Positions 34,269 to 43,959 of a stretch of DNA of 64,000 bases are shown here, piece by piece. Below the pieces are notes generated by a model, which saw only the letters and a program-made list of their open reading frames with translations, was not told the origin of the DNA and did no database searches. This DNA comes from Gonatopus flavifemur (Eukaryota > Arthropoda > Insecta > Hymenoptera > Dryinidae), in NCBI GenBank assembly GCA_018340375.1, contig JAFFJZ010000004.1:20806001-20870000 (forward strand), read 5' to 3'. Each line of letters opens with the position of its first letter. Within the stretch, counting starts at the first letter, position 1. The translations under genes were made by a program, and so were the position numbers.

Positions 34269-35429
34269 TATGTTTCGATTCACATCAAGTACATATGTTT
34301 ACCGGTGTAAACAAAGTGGAATCATGGTGTGTACTCTTTATTTTTCCGATTTCTTGTTGATGTACGATGAGTTGATATTGAGTGTGCATTGGGTGTTGAT
34401 TCAATGAGATTTCGGTGTACCTGTGTTTTGATTAAAATCATCTGCACAGATCTTTTGTCGTGAACCAGGTGAAATTGGGTGGATATTCCCTACTTTCTGA
34501 ATCTTCTGTTTGGTCTTCGCTCAGTGGAGATTCAGTGTAAAATGGGTGTGAATTCAGTGGGAATTCGGTGTACCTATGTTCCGATTGACATCAAGTACGG
34601 ATGTTTCTCGGTGTAAACAAGATGAAATTATGGTGTGTACTCTTCATTTCTTGGATTTCTTGTTGGTGTACGATGGGTAAAAATTGAGTGTGGATTTGGT
34701 GTAACTGTTGGGTGTAAAAAATTCACAATTACACCGTGTTTTCAGGGTGTAAATTCACCAAAATACCGAAATACCACCGACTTTACACTCAATTTATACT
34801 TACACCCCATTTACACCCAAAAAAAAAACGGTGTAACGTTTCCGCCAGAGATGGTACTTTGTGCCGAGAGCATTTTTACTTTTCATTGCAAAAAGTTTCA
34901 TAGTAGCCGCCTCAGCCGCTCTCAGTAGCTAATATTTACAGATTTCTCCCTCAGATGTCAGATGAACGTTTTGCAATTGAAACCTCAACCCTACCTGGCC
35001 TTACTTTTTACTCAGCTCTGGATTAATTAACGTATTTCACAGTTTATTTTGAACAATTATGTATCAATAAATTGTTCTTCCACTCTCAGGATTGTTTCCT
35101 CACGTAATATATGATGAGGTATTATGAAAGTACATATTTTCAAGATTAAAATCCATTTCATAGAATTCAAATCAATGAATCCGCTGGAAAACACTGTACG
35201 TTCAAGAATCACATGTTTTTGAATGCAAAGTTGTGTTCACTTTCGTACTCTCTCTTCCTCAGATTCGGGACGTCATAAAACGGTTCCTGGAGCCATCCGC
35301 GATGAACTGACATCATCAAATGGTGCTTCAGGGATCTATAAGATCTTCCCAAGGGTCATAAGTTGGAGAAAACAAAGTTATTCTTCGACTTTTGGCCAGG
35401 TTTTTGAGATTTTGGTCCACTGTGCGACT

Positions 35430-35665
35430 CACTGCATTGATTCTTTGTAATTATTTCGGAAAAAACTCGACCCATATTGTTCCACAACCACCGTATTTTC
35501 CTGATTTGGCACCGTGCAACTTCTGGTTATTCAACAAACTCCAAAGACCGCTCCGGGGACGCCGTTTTGAGTTTATAGAGGAGATCCAAGGTATTTCGAT
35601 TTCGGAGAATAAATGAAGATTTTTGAAAATGAATGCTATGCCATCTTATTTTTTGGACACAGTAG
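35430..35665 (+). pseudogene. mariner piece 4: third catalytic motif and right TIR
   Basis: It reads NYFGKNSTHIVPQPPYFPD, then LAPCNFWLFNKLQRPLRGRR and FEFIEEIQ. The rest of the C-terminus is deleted before the TIR at about 35645. The third catalytic D is N (APCNFW). Confidence 0.88.
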
Positions 35666-35667
35666 TA

Positions 35668-35998
35668 ATTTCCTCTCCATCTACATGAGTAATCAAATCA
35701 GATACAAGAATTTTCTTTCTCTCCAAGGTGATGTAAACGAATTCCACAATACTCCAGGCATGGAAAGTACTGGATTATATCACCCCATCACATCTGGGGT
35801 ACACAGATTTTACAGTTGAACGATTAATACGATAAATCCCTAAATTTTCCCTGTATTCGACTCTCTCGCGAAGTTGGAGATTTTGCGGAAACGTAACTTG
35901 AGATAAATTTGTCGATGGCAAAGATGAATTGAGAATCGATAATGTATGAGAATATCTGTAGAGTTAATACATTATCTTTAAATTAAATCTCAATGCTG
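35668..35998. other. Short unique stretch between two transposons
   Basis: It lies between the split mariner and the 6.4-kb long-TIR element. No gene or repeat was recognised. Confidence 0.5.
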
Positions 35999-36869
35999 GG
36001 TTAAACCACGTCAACTGTGACACTAAATTTTCGTACATCCTTGGAATAAAAAAAAAGTACATGAATTCATAGTTCGCTCTCAAACTGAATAATAATTTAA
36101 CCACATTTCAAAGAATTCCTATTTTTTATTGGTTTTTTCATAATTGAAAATTATAGCAATATTTTCCAAAAAAATTGATAACTTGAAATACGTTTACACG
36201 TTAATTCAATGAAATTTTTATGAAACGTATAAAAATGTATGCCGAATTGATTGAACCAGCTCGTGGAATGATATTACAAAGAATAATTCATTTGGATTAA
36301 CAATTTTATAAACAATTCAAATTTTGGCTGCTTCCTTCACACGCGATCACAATGAAATTCATATCAAATGTACAATGTCCTCTAAGCTTTGAGCCCCTGA
36401 AAAAACATTTTTGTATTTATTACTTTAACTTTCGAAAATGGATTGTTTTTCGCATGGTGCAACAACTAGCACGGGTAAGAGACGCGTCACTGATGAAATG
36501 CAACACTATGCAACATAATCAGTTGCTACGGAATGAACGATTTCAGCGTTTTGTGAAATAATTTATAAACAGTTTTCATCAATCATATTTTTTTAACGCC
36601 ATCATATGGCGAAGAACTCGGAACATTTTCTCACGCATACTTCAACACAAACGATTAACAAATCATAAAAGTTCGTGAAATAGCATTGGTGTGTGAAATA
36701 ATTCAACTTCTCTTCCACAAGGTGGCGCTAAAGTGTATCTAAACATTATGCATCTGATTCCATGTTACCTGATACGCTTTGAGCTGAACAAATGAGTGAT
36801 TTTATTCCGCCCTTTACTTCTTGGCATTTGTTGAGAAAGTTTTCTGTTTCTGGCGTAACTACCCAAGCA

Positions 36870-37245
36870 TTTATTGCCTATAATGACAATGGGCCCCAGG
36901 CTGGATCCATCCTCTTTGACCCAGTATCGGGGAATGACGATGGGGCCCATGTTGGCTCAATCTTGGCCCTGTTGTGCTTTCCCATACGATTATGGTTGGT
37001 AGAAAATGGCAATAATTAATCTTAGTGCGAGCACATTTGAACTTGGCCTCAATTTTGACCAGCGTTAGGCCAAGATTGGGGTGAATTTATATCCCGAGCA
37101 TGCGTGTACAATCCTCAGCATGTATGAATTGTTGTCCCACTATGATCCAGTCTTGGGCCCATATAGGCACGATGGGGCTCAACACTAGGCCCAAGACTGG
37201 GCCAAAGTGGGGCTGAAATTCATGCCCATTAGAGTAGAATTCGAA
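36870..37245. repeat. GGGCCCANNCTGG-word block
   Basis: Words such as GGGCCCCAGGCTGG, GATGGGGCCCATG, TAGGCCCAAGACTGGG and GTCTTGGGCCCATATAGG occur in both orientations. The block is GC-rich for the region. It is probably a MITE related in style to the CCCGTG elements; no clean ends were found. Confidence 0.45.
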
Positions 37246-37352
37246 GCAATTTTCCAATTTTGTTGATGATTCTTTAAAAAGCACACAAGCTAGGCGAACC
37301 ACCGCTAAAAACCAAACGTCCGGCGGAATTATCCGTCGCAGATAGTCACAAG

Positions 37353-38960
37353 ATGGTTGCTGCAATGAATAAAATGACAGAAAAGAGTGATCTCAGTGGA
37401 CAAAACAGCGCGAAGGAAAGTAACTCAGAGATAATGTTCATCATGAACATAAAAGCTTCTTTACATGCAGCGAAAACCACATTCGACAAAATTCAAATTT
37501 TGACTACCATTTCAACTGATTGGACTATCACCAAAATATGTAAGGAATTTCAAGTTTCGCGTCGAATGGCATCGGCAGCAAAAAAAGTTCGTAAAAAAAT
37601 TCTCAATGATACCATCCAGAAACGCAAGATTCCTATTTATCGGATCATACGAGTAGAATCATGTCGGGTATTAAAGATTGTATAAGTATTGTCAAAGATG
37701 ATGAGAAAATTAAGACCCAAAAAAAACTTCTTCTTTTCAATCTCGATAATTTATATGAGCAGTTCAAAGAAGAGTTTCCTGAATCAAAACTAAGCTTTTC
37801 GAAATTTCGTGAAATCAGACCTCGAGAGTGCATTTTGGCTAGTCACAGCGGCGCACACAATGTCTGCGTTTATAAAATGCATCGAGACATGGATTTCAAA
37901 GGTGACGGCATTAAACAACAGTTGAAAAGTCAAGGTATTAATTTCAAAGAAACTGCTCAGGACTTTATGAAAAAATCAGTTTGCACGGTTTCGTCACCTG
38001 ATTGTTTCTTGTCAATCTGCAAAAATGGCCTGGAGTTCAATGCATTGTCATGGAATTGAACCTGCTTTTCGAAGAAAAACATATCTCACAAGTCACTTAC
38101 AGCCAATGGACAAGTACTGATAGGTATATTTCCATGATTTCTTGTTTACTTTATAATGGATTTATCTCATCTTTGCTGATTTCTCTTACTATTTTCTGCA
38201 GGAAAGATATATTGGAAAAAACAGGAAAAGAAGAAGAGTTCTTCCAAAACTTTGAGAACGACCTTCTTCTACCCTTGAAACATGATTTCCTTGCCACAAA
38301 CCCAAGCAGCTTATTTCGTTGAAAGAAAAAAAAACTATCAAGGAAGGACAATTCATTATAAGTCTAGGTTTTGCTGAAAATTATTCGCTCCATATCCAAA
38401 ATGCTATCCAGTCCCATCATTGGACAAATAATCAAGCCACCGTTCATTCGTACGTCATTTATTATCGCGAAAAGGACAAAACTATGCACCTGAATTATGT
38501 TGTGATTTCAGAGAAACTAACGCATGACACAAAATCGGTCCATTTATTCAATACGAAACTCGCAGCACATTTGGAAAACAACGCGAGAAAATTCATTTAT
38601 TTTTCGGATGGAGCGGCGTCCCGATATGAAAATAAATTGAATTTTATAAATTTAGCACATCATGAGGAAGGTTTCGGAATCCAAGCGGAATGGAATTTTT
38701 TTGCGACTTCACATGGAAAAGGGGCATGTGGTGGGATTGGCGGTGCGGTGAAAAGACATGCTTATAGAACCAGTTTGCAACGCATATCGATGGAAATCGC
38801 ATCAATAACACTACAAAATTTGTTGAATGGGCACAGAACTTTTTCAAAAATATCGATTTTGATTTCTGTTCTCAAGCTGAACATGATTCCCCCGATGAGA
38901 AGTTGCAAAGTCGTTTTGATCAAGCTATAACAGTAAAAAAAACACGTCAGTATCATCATT
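37353..38960 (+). pseudogene. Degenerate gene of a multi-copy arthropod family, with a spliceosomal intron
   Basis: The N-terminal part has a helix-turn-helix-like ITKICKEFQVSRRMASAAKK. After a frameshift near 37650: DCISIVKDDEK, LLLFNLDNLYEQFKEEFPES, SKFREIRPRECILASHSGAH and CTVSSPDCFLSICKNG. After another near 38030: EEKHISQVTYSQWTSTDR. An intron at 38124-38201 (GTATAT..TTCTGCAG) joins DR to KDILEKTGKEEEF. After a third shift near 38295: LGFAENYSLHIQNAIQ, IYFSDGAASRYENK and FFATSHGKGACGGIGG. A fourth lies near 38800. I recognise the family as an unnamed multi-copy arthropod one, perhaps transposon-borne. Function unknown. Confidence 0.75.
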
Positions 38961-39451
38961 CCCTGGTGAAAATGAAGCGTATATACAAAACGCGGAGGAA
39001 ACGAAAAATGTTTCAATTCCCTCTTCATGAAACATGTAATGCCCCCTTACTGCGAAGTAATGAAATCATACGTTCCATATACGCTGTATAAGCTTTCGAT
39101 CCCGTTTCACACTCTCTTCAAGTAACAGTGAGTTAGATTAAACGTATGCGAATCATACGTATTCTGAATTTAAATAATATCTTTATGCAATCGATCCCAA
39201 CGACGATCAATGGCTAAGTGGATAAGACCCTCGGCTACTATGGCAAAAGTCATCGGTTCAATCCTCGCTATAGGGTTCAATTTTTTAAATTACATTTTTC
39301 AAATCTTATACGCTTCTTTTGTTCCAACTCCCGCTTCGCATACTCTTTGCATCCTTTCCATTCAAGCCCTGAATACTTTTCATTAACGTTTTTGTTACCA
39401 TCCAGCATACGCTTCGTTAACTCTTCTTTCCCGCTTCCATTTTCACCAGGG
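38961..39451. mobile_element. MITE, CCCTGGTGAAAATGAAGCG family, copy 1
   Basis: The left end is CCCTGGTGAAAATGAAGCG and the right end, inverted, is CCCTGGTGAAAATGGAAGCG. TT lies on both sides. The interior holds CATACG/CGTATG words and a tRNA-like segment. It abuts or truncates the 3' end of the degenerate gene. A short relative is at 60685-60843. Confidence 0.85.
39205..39280 (+). other. tRNA-like segment (probable SINE head)
   Basis: A-box-like TGGCTAAGTGGATAAG and B-box GGTTCAATCC lie about 40 bp apart. The acceptor stem is not evident and a T/A-rich tail follows. It looks like a tRNA-derived insertion in the MITE or a tRNA pseudogene. Confidence 0.5.
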
Positions 39452-39506
39452 TTTCTCGGTGGGAAATACAACTGTTAAGAGTGAAATTTTCTCAAAAGAT
39501 ATCCCG

Positions 39507-41567
39507 CACAGCACATAATATTGCAGCAACATCACAATATTGCCGTAATATTACAAATCATAATCTAGTATATCATGAATCACACTGAAATATTGCGGTA
39601 ATATTTTGCAAACAGGAATTTGTAATACTTGCCTAAACTTGAATCCTGGCCAATTTCCATGTGAAAATTAGTCCAAAACGGTTTGATATTATTTTCTTTT
39701 TGTATCCATGAGTGGACATGAGGAATGAATGAAAATGGAAATGTGTGTTGTGTAGTACATTCTAGTAGTGAAAAAACGGGTTCCTTCTGATTCCGGTTCA
39801 TTGCAATCGTTTCAAAATCCTTCGAAATGCAAAACCATTACCCCTCCCACAGTTTCATTTTTTTTCGAAGATGGGGTGTTTTGTAAAACATTGTGAAAAC
39901 ATCATTTTAAATTATAATACTGTCCCTAATTCGGGTCCTAAAATATAAAAAAAATAGAAGAATAGTTTTCTCCTTTGTAGGACTTTTGAATGCCATGAGA
40001 AGTAGAAAAAATATGCCTGAACTCACATTTGTCTTCAAAAATCAGGATTTTTCCAATTCCATCACTGAACAATATAAAGAGAGGAAAATTACGATTTTTC
40101 ATGACCCAAAAAATTTCATATTCCTTGAAACCCACAAAAGTTACAATTTTTATATAAATTACAAGACTTTGAGACGATACCAGTGCCATGAGATCAGTTG
40201 ATTTTGTTCGTAAGGTTTCCTGAAACGAGTGAAACACAATTGAAATATCTTGATGTACATTTATTCTTTACCAATCAAACGAAGCTACATCGAAATATCT
40301 ATCATATTTCACCAGGCTTGTGACAACCGGGAATTTTTCTCTTTTTCATTGGTTATTCTATTTAAAAGAAATGCATCATTGATCAATTTCGTTAGAATTC
40401 CCAGTTGAAGCACTTCCCTGTTCACCCCCTTTGCGAAATCTCCAAAAAAATAATCAGCTGCTCTCATGGCACTGGTATCCGCTTAATCACAATGTTTCGT
40501 TTTTCTTCAAGTTTCAAATTACATTTGTCTAGGAACACTGCCGCTCGTATTTCTTGGAAAGGATACTATAGTGAGGGTGCTATAGCACCCTGATGTTAAC
40601 CAAATTGTTCATACGAGACTTTTCGAATACCTTGCAATTCATTCTCAGAATATTGTTATATGCCTCAATCGTTGAATACTTATATGACTGCAAAGAAATA
40701 CTTTACAGAGTGATATTCTAAAACTTGTGAAGAATATTCTAGAAACCTCTAATGAACAATTCACTTAGAGGGATGCTAAGGCCGAGACGCTAGCTATTTT
40801 GTTTATAACATTCGAAAAATCTTTTAATGAAATCAAAATAACGACGCTGTGTACAGTAGTTGTTCAATAAATTTTGAAAATTACTGTGTACGGAGAGATA
40901 TTTTGATTCAATTGAATTGATTTTATCCAATTTGATGTAAATAAAATGGCTAAGGTCCTGGTATTAGTATCACATGCTCTAAGGGGATACCAGTGTACCC
41001 TCTGAGCAAACATTCTCTTAGTAAGAATTCTCTCAACTAAATTCATAGGAATAGATGAAATTTTCAAGAAATAATCTTCAGTACTTTGTCGTAGTGCAAA
41101 ATCCAAATTTTCCAGATTTCAAGCTTTCTCACAGACGTTGGGAAAGAATTTTTTGGAATTTGAAAATTTAGGCTTTGTATCGCAAATAAAGTATCAACGA
41201 TTATTTCCTGAAAACTTTAGATACACTCATGAATTCAGTTCAGATAATTCTTACCGAGGAAATGTTTGTCGAGTCCATATATTGTTATATTTTCAACTGC
41301 GTGCAATTAGTGTCCCCTTGAAATATTGCCACAATATTACTAAAATATATAATATCGACAGGTGTGAAATATAACTGTGACATCACTGAAATATTGCTGT
41401 AATATCGACGTAATATTACAATATTGCTGTGATATTACTGCAATATTACTGCAATCAATCTGCGCGGACATGAAATATTACGGCAATATCGCAGTAATAT
41501 TTCCCTGCAATATCACAATATCACAAAATAATATCACTGCGATATTACTGCAATATTCTGTGCTGTG
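39507..41567. mobile_element. Element with CACAGCACA ends and AATATTGCAGTAATATT words
   Basis: The left end is CACAGCACATAATATTGCAG and the right end, inverted, is CACAGCACAGAATATTGCAG. Word-rich flanks (39507-39620 and 41320-41567) carry many copies of ATATTGCNGTAATATTAC. The middle, 39640-41310, is unique and shows no gene. A perfect 18-bp palindrome (AGGGTGCTATAGCACCCT) lies near 40577. Confidence 0.75.
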
Positions 41568-41574
41568 TGCGTTG

Positions 41575-41912
41575 AGAAAAATGTGTTTCGTAGAACTAGC
41601 AATAAGAGCATTGCTGACATTTCATTGTTGAATATACAATAATTCTTGTTCTTGTAGCAATATATAGTTGTCTTATTAACAATAAAATTGTCAATTCAGT
41701 AATTTTATTGCTGGTTGATATATGACAATTCAGCATTGTCATATGTCAACCTACAATAAAAATCGTAAAAATATGACCGTTAACATTGCTGAATTGACAA
41801 TTCTATTGTTAACAAGACAACATGTATTGCTGTAAAAACAAAAATTATTGTATTTCCAACAATAAAATTCCAACAATTTTGTGATTGCTAGTTCTACGAA
41901 ACACATTTTTCT
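41575..41912. mobile_element. 338-bp MITE with AGAAAAATGTGTTTCG ends
   Basis: The TIRs are perfect for at least 26 bp, through TAGAACTAGC. The interior has TTATTGTTAACAATA-like words and CAATTCAGCAATGTTAAC in inverted pairs. It lies directly beside the CACAGCACA element. Confidence 0.88.
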
Positions 41913-42547
41913 GATTCAACTAGATGTTACGATATTGATTCATAATTTATAATTTCATAAAAATACAATTATAAGAACAGTAAAAAAAATATGAATCATG
42001 AAAACTGTTTATAAATTATTTCACAATACACTGGTATCTTTCATTCTGTAGTAACTGATTATGTTGCATAGTGTTGCATTTCATCAGTGACGTGTCTCTC
42101 ACCCGTGCTAGTTGTCGCACCATGCGAAAAACATTTTATTCTCCAAAGGTAAAGTAATAAATACAAAACTGTTTTTTCAGGAGCTCAAAGCTTAGAGGAC
42201 ATTGTACATTTGATATGAATTTCATTGTGATCGCGTGGGAAGAAAGCAGCTAAAATTTGAATTGTTTATAAAATTGTTATCAATTTGTTTTAGAAAATGT
42301 TGCTATAATTTTCAATCATGAAACAAACCAATAAAAAATAGGAATTTTTTGATTCAGTTTGAGAGCGAACTATGAATTAATGTACTTTTTTTCTTATTGC
42401 AAGAATGTACGAAAATTTGGTGTTACAGTTGACGTTGTTTGACCTTTTTATTTTCGAAATGTAGTAATAATTCTCTAATATTATCTTGGATGAAAAGTCT
42501 GGTGTTGCCTTAGAAAAGGAACTTGTACTAGAATGAAATGAACGTAC

Positions 42548-43959
42548 CTTTCCGCCACGTTTTTTCATACGAAGGTTTCCCTACTTCGCAAGTGCAATGA
42601 ATCGGATGCAGAGGGAAACGTTCGTTCTCATCGCGAAGGTCCGCCGAATCCGGGAGTTTTGGATAGACCGATAGGTTCCCGGGCTCTGCCAACTGTCTTC
42701 TAGTTTTCCCAGAAAAAACTAACGTCATGATTTCATCGCGAAGGTTATCCTTCTTCAAAGAGGGTTCGTATTCGATGATAGCTCGAACCACACAGTCCTT
42801 AATGGATTCTTTCGTACGATTATCCAGGTTCGCTAGTTCTTCTATATTTGTCGTATTTATACACTTCTTGTAACCCCAATGCATCGCAGCGATGATTTTC
42901 TTCCGATGTTTTATCACTTTTTCCTCGGCATCTGAATTATTATCCTCCGAATTCGATTTTCTGTCATTCGAAGCGTTGTGCTCGATAGAACGAGGTAATC
43001 TTCCTACTTTGTTCTCTTCTGCGATAACAGATGAATTTTTATTACAATTGAGATGAACATTCTCTCTTCCTTCTTCTCTCGAATTATCCTTGGAGCGAGG
43101 TTCTTGTTGTAGAACGTATTGACGATTTGCGGATAAAGATATCGTTCTTCCTAAAACTTGTTCCTGAGGTGATACAAAAGGATGAATAAGGGTTTTTTCC
43201 AATGAAATTGGAAACACATCAACGTTTTAACCATAAAACGAAAAAAAGGAGATAAAAGTATCGATGAATTATTTCATTAAATTCTCTGGCTCTGAGTGCC
43301 TATTGCTGTTCGAGATATGCAAATTTGATGGCCGAGTTGCTCGACACGAGTCAATCTAATCCACGTTTATCGCCTCTCGAATCGATCGAATAAATCATTA
43401 TCCCGTCGCGAAAGGGAAAAAAAAAGTATGAAGATTTATTGTTTTTCAACCGACGAACAAGGATTTTATATTTTTCATTTCACGAAAAAATACTGATTCG
43501 AAATTTCGAAGCTTGGAATTTTCGTTGAGTGTTTTCAATTACGTGAAAAATTGATGACGAATATTCATAATTTTATGTATCAAAGCGGAATAAAATTGCA
43601 GAGAAATTTTGAAAATTTGCCAAACGTCAATTATCGTGCGAACATGCGAGAGAATATCAACGATAATTTTGGTTTTTTGTATGAATATCTAAAGCAAAGA
43701 ACTCGATAATCCCATTACTTGGTCATAAATGTTGAATTTTCGCAATCCAATTGAAGCGATCGAATACAAAAACGTATAAAATGTGAATTATTAAGCTCTT
43801 TTGCGACAAAAGAATCAAAACAAGCAGATGCAATAATCCTAATTGAAATAGGAGATTGAAAGAATCGCGTGGGAATATAAAATTCAATTTATTAAATGCA
43901 ACATCACTTACCCCTAATATCATCCAAAACAAAGTACCAAGGAATATCCCGCTTAACAT
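42548..43959 (-). CDS. Candidate host gene: secreted protein, first two exons, partial
   Basis: The proposed exon 1 is 43959-43912. ATG begins MLSGIFLGTLFWMILG, a short hydrophobic stretch like a signal peptide, and the exon ends before GTAAGT. The proposed exon 2 is 43163-42548, after the acceptor TTTTGTATCACCTCAG. It continues in phase 0 as EQVLGRTISLSANRQY and ends before GTACGT, leaving one base of a split codon. Exon 2 encodes about 205 residues: an Asn/Ser/Glu-rich stretch, HRKKIIAAMHWGYKKC, YEPSLKKDNLRDEIM, then HPIHCTCEVGKPSYEKTW. I do not recognise the family. Later exons would lie beyond or inside the 6.4-kb element. The call rests on splice signals and the open frame. Confidence 0.5.

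Larger units (their letters stand above)
31791..34850. mobile_element. 3.06-kb element made of GGTGTAAATTCGGTG words
   Basis: The left end is CCCTGGCGGAAATGTTACAC and the right end, inverted, is CTCTGGCGGAAACGTTACAC, flanked by AT on both sides. The interior is dozens of variants of GGTGTAAATTNGGTG, CGGTGTATCGGTACC and TTGGGTGAGANNGCTCTCGG. They are mostly in reverse orientation at 31800-32165 and forward from 32200 on. Open frames up to 111 codons are by-products. It hosts the MITE at 33069-34268. Confidence 0.82.
29398..35424. mobile_element. Large Transib-like element, 6.0 kb, host of further insertions
   Basis: The left TIR is CACAGTAGTCCAAAAG and the right TIR, inverted, is CACAGTGGACCAAAAT. 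Both continue to CTCAAAAACCTGRCCAAAA. Five-bp flanks CGGCT (29393-29397) and CGACT (35425-35429) differ at one base. It shares TIR sequence and the 122-bp subterminal repeat with the element at 25154-27429. Inside are a MULE fragment, a foldback element and a 3-kb word-repeat element. I found no Transib transposase here. Confidence 0.82.
24021..35665 (+). mobile_element. mariner split into four pieces by three nested insertions
   Basis: The left TIR is CTAGTGTGTCCAAAAAATAA at 24021 and the right TIR, inverted, is CTACTGTGTCCAAAAAATAA ending 35665. TA flanks both outer sides (24019-24020 and 35666-35667). The mariner's own pieces are 24021-24606, 28580-28790, 29249-29397 and 35430-35665, about 1.2 kb in total, collinear and all on the plus strand. 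Protein similarity continues across each gap. The gaps are a CCCGTG element (24607-28577), a CCCAAGTA element (28793-29246) and a Transib-like element (29398-35424). Confidence 0.9.
35999..42444 (+). mobile_element. 6.4-kb element with 450-590-bp terminal inverted repeats
   Basis: The left end is GGTTAAACCACGTCAACTGT and the right end, inverted, is GGTCAAACAACGTCAACTGT. Similarity continues through CATAGTTCGCTCTCAAACTG, TTGTACAATGTCC-like sequence and AGTGTTGCATTTCATCAGTG to about 36590 and back to about 41975. The left arm holds about 120 bp absent from the right. Between the arms are a degenerate intron-containing gene and several smaller elements. No target duplication was seen, so it may instead be an inverted duplication. 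Confidence 0.72.

Noticed and set aside
29398..35424. Whole 6-kb element read as a Mutator-like transposon
   Set aside because: The termini and 5-bp flanks match the Transib-like neighbour, and the MULE piece is far from either end with no MULE-type long TIRs of its own.
35999..42444. Reading the long inverted repeats as LTRs
   Set aside because: They are inverted, not direct, and no reverse transcriptase, integrase or primer-binding site was seen between them.
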